A stretch of DNA of 64,000 nt from CAZMRF01 sp964568735 (GTDB lineage Bacteria; Acidobacteriota; Polarisedimenticolia; JACPZX01): NCBI GenBank assembly GCA_964568735.1, contig CAZMRF010000001.1, positions 124,001-188,000 on the forward strand, in the 5' to 3' direction. A model generated the notes under the pieces. The model was not told the DNA's origin. It did not search any database and worked only from the letters and a program-made list of their open reading frames with translations. Made by a program: the position numbers and the translations under genes. Of this stretch, positions 60,618 through 64,000 are shown piece after piece (the first letter of the stretch is position 1; each line of letters starts with the position of its first letter).

Positions 60618-63600
60618 ATGCCCCACCCTGCCGTCAGGAATGCGAGCCTGCCGGTTCTCGGCGCCCTCCTGCTCTTCGTGCTCGTCGCCGAGGACCTCCG
60701 GCGATCCTTCGCGCTGCTGCACCCGGGGACCCTGCTCGTCTGCCTGCTCTTCGCGGCCGGGGTGGCGGCGCGGAAGGGATGGCAGGCGCGGCGCCAAGGC
60801 TCGCTGACCCCCGCGGGCCTCGCGCTCCTGATCCTCGCCGCGACGGCGGCAGCGCTCTCCGCGAACGCGGTGACCTTCCACGCCCGCGCCGGAGCGGACG
60901 TGGATCTCATGGAGCAGCAGGAGTGGGACCGGCTGCGGGATCGGGCCGGAAGGCTGCAGGAGGAGTTCCGCGGCATTCTCGCGGCTGCCGCCGCTCCCAT
61001 CGAGCGGGCGCGGACGCTCGACGAGCGCAACCCGCGCAGCGCCGGGCCACGAAGCGCGCCGAGAGCCTACGAAACCATCGACCTCATCGCTCCGGCTTCC
61101 AGAGGAGACAAGCGGTCGGGCCTCTCGATCTACGGCCCCGAGGGGAGCGCATTGGCCTGGGCCGGGCAGGTGAGGGTGCTTCCCCGCGAGCTCGTCGTTC
61201 GCTCCGTCCCGCGGGAGGCCACGAAGTGGCTCGTGGTCGAGGAGAACGGGCTCTCCCGCCTCGTGGGCCTTGCCCGTCCGTGGCAGGATTCCAGGCTCCT
61301 GCTCGTCGTCGAGACCCTGCTTCGCTCCGCCTACGACCCGCGAATCCTCGACGACCTCCTCCCCGAGGCCGCCTTCCGGGGCGAGAGGGACCAGATCGCA
61401 TTCCTCAGCTTCCGCAGGCCCGCCGTCGAGCTCGAGGAGCTCTTCGAGCGCTTCGGGGAGGCTATGCCGCTTCCCTCCGGGAAGCTTCTCGCCGTCAACG
61501 TCGCGCTGAGATCCCCCGAGGGCGCGCTCCTGGGATACGCGACCCTGAGGGGACGGAGCACGGGAGAGATCCTCGATGGGATCATGAGGGATCATCGGAG
61601 AGCGGGCCGCGCGCTCGTCGTTCTCGCGGGCTCCCTCCTCGTGGGAGCGCTCCTGCTTCCGAGGCGTGGCTCGACCGCCTCCGAGCTGCGGCGCCAGGGA
61701 ATCCGCCTCGCAGCCATCTGGGGTCTGCGCGCTCTCCTGCTGGTCTTTCCCCTGCCCACGGGGATCTTCAGCCCCGCGCTGGACGATGCCGCGCTCTTCG
61801 CGCGTGAGGGCTTCGGGGGCCTGCTCCGATCCCCGATCGACTTCCTCCTGACGGCGGCGGCAATCCTCGCCAGCGGCATTCTGCTCTCCATCATCATCAG
61901 CCGGAGTCTGGCCGGCCCGGTGCTCTGGTGGAGAAGGCACGCCCTTGCGCCTCTGGGGCTCGCTCTGGCCGTCGCCTTCTTCCTCGGCACGCGCCTCCCC
62001 GAGGAGGCGCTCCGGACCGTCGAGAACACGCGCGTCGATATCCTCACCGTGCTCCCCACCGAGCCCGAGCCGGCGAGGCTGGCGCTTCAAGCCGCGTGCG
62101 CATTCGTCCTGATGGGTTTCGTGATCCCGCTCGTGACGCTCCTGTGGGCCTCCTTCTGGGCGCTGGCCTCCCGGCGCGAAACGGGCCCTCCGCCTCCGCC
62201 CGATCCGACGGATCGGACGCTTCGCTGGCTCTCCCTCCTCATCCTCCCATGCGCCGTCCTCGCTTCGTTCATCCTCGAGCTGGCGCTCCAGCCCGCCGCG
62301 ACGGCGCAGATGCGTGGATTCCTGGAACGAGACCTCGGCGGGACGGTCCAGTGGATCACGGTCCACCGGAAGCTCGACCTGCGGGATGCCCTCTCCCAGG
62401 TGAGCGAGTTCACGGGCCTGGGCGAGAGGATCGAGGCGATCCCCCCGGAGGGCGATCCCACGCTCGCCTACGACCTGTGGAAGGCGACCACGCTCGCCGG
62501 TCGTGGTTATGCCGGATCGATCACGGTCACCGACGCCGACGGCCAGCCGATCAGCCGGTTCTCGAGAAACTACCCCACCATTCTGGACGCGCGCGCGCTG
62601 GAGCCGACGGAGATGCCGGAGAACACGGTCCTCGGATTCATCAGCGTCCTGCGCGGCCGCAGGGTTCCGGGGCTCCACGCGCACACCATCGTGCGCCGCG
62701 GAGGCAACACCGTCGGCACCGTGACGATCCATCTCAGGAACGACTTCGGCGACGTTCCCGGCCTCTCGCCTCCGACCCTCCTTCAGGAAGCCATGGACGA
62801 GCTGGAGCCGGCGACGAGCCTGCTCCCCGCGTGGAACCCTCAAGTAAGCCTCGCGGTCTACTCCCTGCAGGGCCTCCCCGTCCTGGCCAGTCCGCGGAAT
62901 CCCCCGCCCCCGCCCCCTCAGGAGGTGCGCGAGAGGCTCCTCGCCGACTTCCACGAGAAGTACTGGCAGGAGCGCCACGAGGGGGCTATCCGCTGGCACG
63001 ACCTCTTCTTCGGCTCCAACGAGCACATCGTGGCCCTTTCGTTCCCGGAACCGGGCCCGGCCGGCCGGCTTGCACGGGCGATCCGGCTCTCCGTACAGAG
63101 CGTGCTGGCGCTCGTGGTGATGGTCACGCCCTGGGGGATCGCCTCCGGCCTCCGCCTCGGGTGGAGCCCGTCACCCGCCCGGCTCGTGGAGGCCCTCACC
63201 CGTACCCACTACCGCCGCCTCTTCGCGACCTTTCTCCTGGCCGCCCTCGCTCCCCTCACCCTCCTCGCGCTGGCCCTGGTGAACTTCGTGCGCGCGGAGG
63301 TCGTGCAGGATGTCGCCGAGCACGGATGGACGGTCCTCGCATCGATGCGCCGGCAAGTGGAGGATTTCGGCCGCGTCCAGGAGCTCGGCGGGATTCCGGA
63401 CGACGCCTACCTGTTCAGCCTCACCGAAGAGACCACCGAGGAGCTCAGCCTCTTCACGGAGGGCGTGCTCCGCGCGACGAGCGACAGGGAGATCTACGAC
63501 CTGGGCGTCCTCCCCGAGCGACTCGACGGCGACATCAACATGCGGATTGAGCTCGAGGGCCGCCGGGTCGTCCTCGATCAGGTGGAGATTGGCGAGAACA

Positions 63601-64000
63601 CCTATCACCGGATCCACGGCGTCGTCGCGCTCGGGCCTCCGCACGACGGGGTCCTCTCGATCCTCCTCTCCGCCGAGAACCCCGAGGTCGCGAGACGGGC
63701 ACGGCAGATCTACGACGTGATGCTCATCACGTACGCCTCCGTGATTCTCTTCATGGGCCTTGTCGCCTACTTCCTCGCGCGCCGGATCGCGCGGCCGATA
63801 CGGCACCTCTCGCAGGCGGCGGCGAGGATCGCCACGGGCGACCTCGGCGGCGAGGTGCACGCCACGGCCCGCGACGAGACGGGAGACCTCGTGGAGGCCT
63901 TCAACGCCATGGCCCGCTCCCTGAGGCGCCAGCGCGACGACCTCGAGGAGCGGGGCAACTACATCGAGAAAATCCTCCTCAATGCCACGACGGGCGTCCT
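60618..64000 (+). CDS. Very large NtrY-like sensor kinase, 5' part (3' end outside window)
   Basis: An uninterrupted frame from ATG 60618 to the right edge, 1,127 residues visible. Several N-terminal membrane segments (LPVLGALLLFVLVAEDL, TLLVCLLFAAGV, LALLILAATAAAL) precede a coiled segment and a first extracytoplasmic-like region (about 90-320); a central membrane block (about 325-580); a second large sensor region (about 580-800); another membrane pair and a third region (about 860-1030); then a membrane helix, a HAMP domain (RRIARPIRHLSQAAARIATGD) and a coiled coil leading into YIEKILLNATTGV, the usual start of the NtrY PAS domain. The His kinase core must lie beyond the window. Its sensor portion is far longer than in NtrY. 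Confidence 0.82.
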   Translation, partial: MPHPAVRNASLPVLGALLLFVLVAEDLRRSFALLHPGTLLVCLLFAAGVAARKGWQARRQGSLTPAGLALLILAATAAALSANAVTFHARAGADVDLMEQQEWDRLRDRAGRLQEEFRGILAAAAAPIERARTLDERNPRSAGPRSAPRAYETIDLIAPASRGDKRSGLSIYGPEGSALAWAGQVRVLPRELVVRSVPREATKWLVVEENGLSRLVGLARPWQDSRLLLVVETLLRSAYDPRILDDLLPEAAFRGERDQIAFLSFRRPAVELEELFERFGEAMPLPSGKLLAVNVALRSPEGALLGYATLRGRSTGEILDGIMRDHRRAGRALVVLAGSLLVGALLLPRRGSTASELRRQGIRLAAIWGLRALLLVFPLPTGIFSPALDDAALFAREGFGGLLRSPIDFLLTAAAILASGILLSIIISRSLAGPVLWWRRHALAPLGLALAVAFFLGTRLPEEALRTVENTRVDILTVLPTEPEPARLALQAACAFVLMGFVIPLVTLLWASFWALASRRETGPPPPPDPTDRTLRWLSLLILPCAVLASFILELALQPAATAQMRGFLERDLGGTVQWITVHRKLDLRDALSQVSEFTGLGERIEAIPPEGDPTLAYDLWKATTLAGRGYAGSITVTDADGQPISRFSRNYPTILDARALEPTEMPENTVLGFISVLRGRRVPGLHAHTIVRRGGNTVGTVTIHLRNDFGDVPGLSPPTLLQEAMDELEPATSLLPAWNPQVSLAVYSLQGLPVLASPRNPPPPPPQEVRERLLADFHEKYWQERHEGAIRWHDLFFGSNEHIVALSFPEPGPAGRLARAIRLSVQSVLALVVMVTPWGIASGLRLGWSPSPARLVEALTRTHYRRLFATFLLAALAPLTLLALALVNFVRAEVVQDVAEHGWTVLASMRRQVEDFGRVQELGGIPDDAYLFSLTEETTEELSLFTEGVLRATSDREIYDLGVLPERLDGDINMRIELEGRRVVLDQVEIGENTYHRIHGVVALGPPHDGVLSILLSAENPEVARRARQIYDVMLITYASVILFMGLVAYFLARRIARPIRHLSQAAARIATGDLGGEVHATARDETGDLVEAFNAMARSLRRQRDDLEERGNYIEKILLNATTGV

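Noticed and set aside
60585..63026. Long minus-strand reading frame opposite the sensor kinase
   Set aside because: Composition is Arg/Glu/Gly/Asp-rich without domains, and the plus-strand frame is continuous with HAMP and membrane segments. It is a high-GC shadow.

Overview
The window is 64 kb of GC-rich DNA (a hand-counted 120-base sample at 42961-43080 is 72% GC) with tightly packed, mostly minus-strand genes, frequent GTG/TTG starts and 4-base stop/start overlaps. An outer-membrane barrel gene, many signal peptides, polyprenol-phosphate sugar chemistry and an NAD-dependent DNA ligase indicate a Gram-negative bacterium. The Thr-type sulfatase-like proteins ending in L-x-x-x-GY-x and the CBM-like module in a phosphoesterase recall Acidobacteriota or Eisenbacteria-like genomes. 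No rRNA or ribosomal protein is present, so the lineage is a guess.

Layout. 1-3.5 kb: the 3' part of urocanate hydratase (hutU), a degenerate ATPase and a LOG-family protein. 3.6-10.5 kb: GT-C glycosyltransferases alternating with three membrane-anchored SGNH hydrolases. 10.5-14.8 kb: a sulfatase-like protein with a gamma-glutamylcyclotransferase-like protein, then a secreted protein of unknown function. 14.8-18.2 kb: acyl carrier protein, carbamoyltransferase and a flippase-like membrane protein.

18.63-25.37 kb: a 6.7-kb integrative element in tRNA-Ala(CGC). It has a duplicated tRNA 3' part at the left, an intact tRNA at the right, a tyrosine integrase, an excisionase-like protein, a DnaB-N/RepA-like replication ATPase, a ribbon-helix-helix regulator, and a cargo of two inner-membrane proteins and one outer-membrane barrel. 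A 120-base sample inside it is 52% GC. It has tandem GTGGACACC repeats on both arms and a cluster of CCGGTTGG repeats behind the replication gene. No relaxase, capsid or terminase gene was found.

25.5-44.8 kb: a minus-strand envelope-glycan cluster. Nine successive genes (44760 down to 29838) are joined by 4-base overlaps: five GT87-type domains in four genes (one a tandem fusion of two) plus an MptB-like enzyme, two ArnT/PMT-like enzymes, two sulfatase-like membrane enzymes and a GT2. Two more GT2 genes (one frameshifted), an alpha/alpha-toroid protein and a nucleotidyltransferase follow. Opposite this cluster is a membrane-protein gene broken by two frameshifts (44.9-46.6 kb).

46.6-54.1 kb: B12-binding radical SAM protein, epimerase, DUF362 protein, metallophosphoesterase with an inserted CBM-like domain, SPASM radical SAM protein and GT2. 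54.5-59.7 kb: GT-C, oligosaccharide flippase and ligA. 59.8-64 kb: tRNA-Val(CAC), a small secreted protein and the N-terminal 1,127 residues of a very large NtrY-like sensor kinase that runs off the window. Overall the host genes describe assembly and modification of a surface glycan or glycolipid from polyprenol-phosphate sugars, interrupted by one small mobile element.
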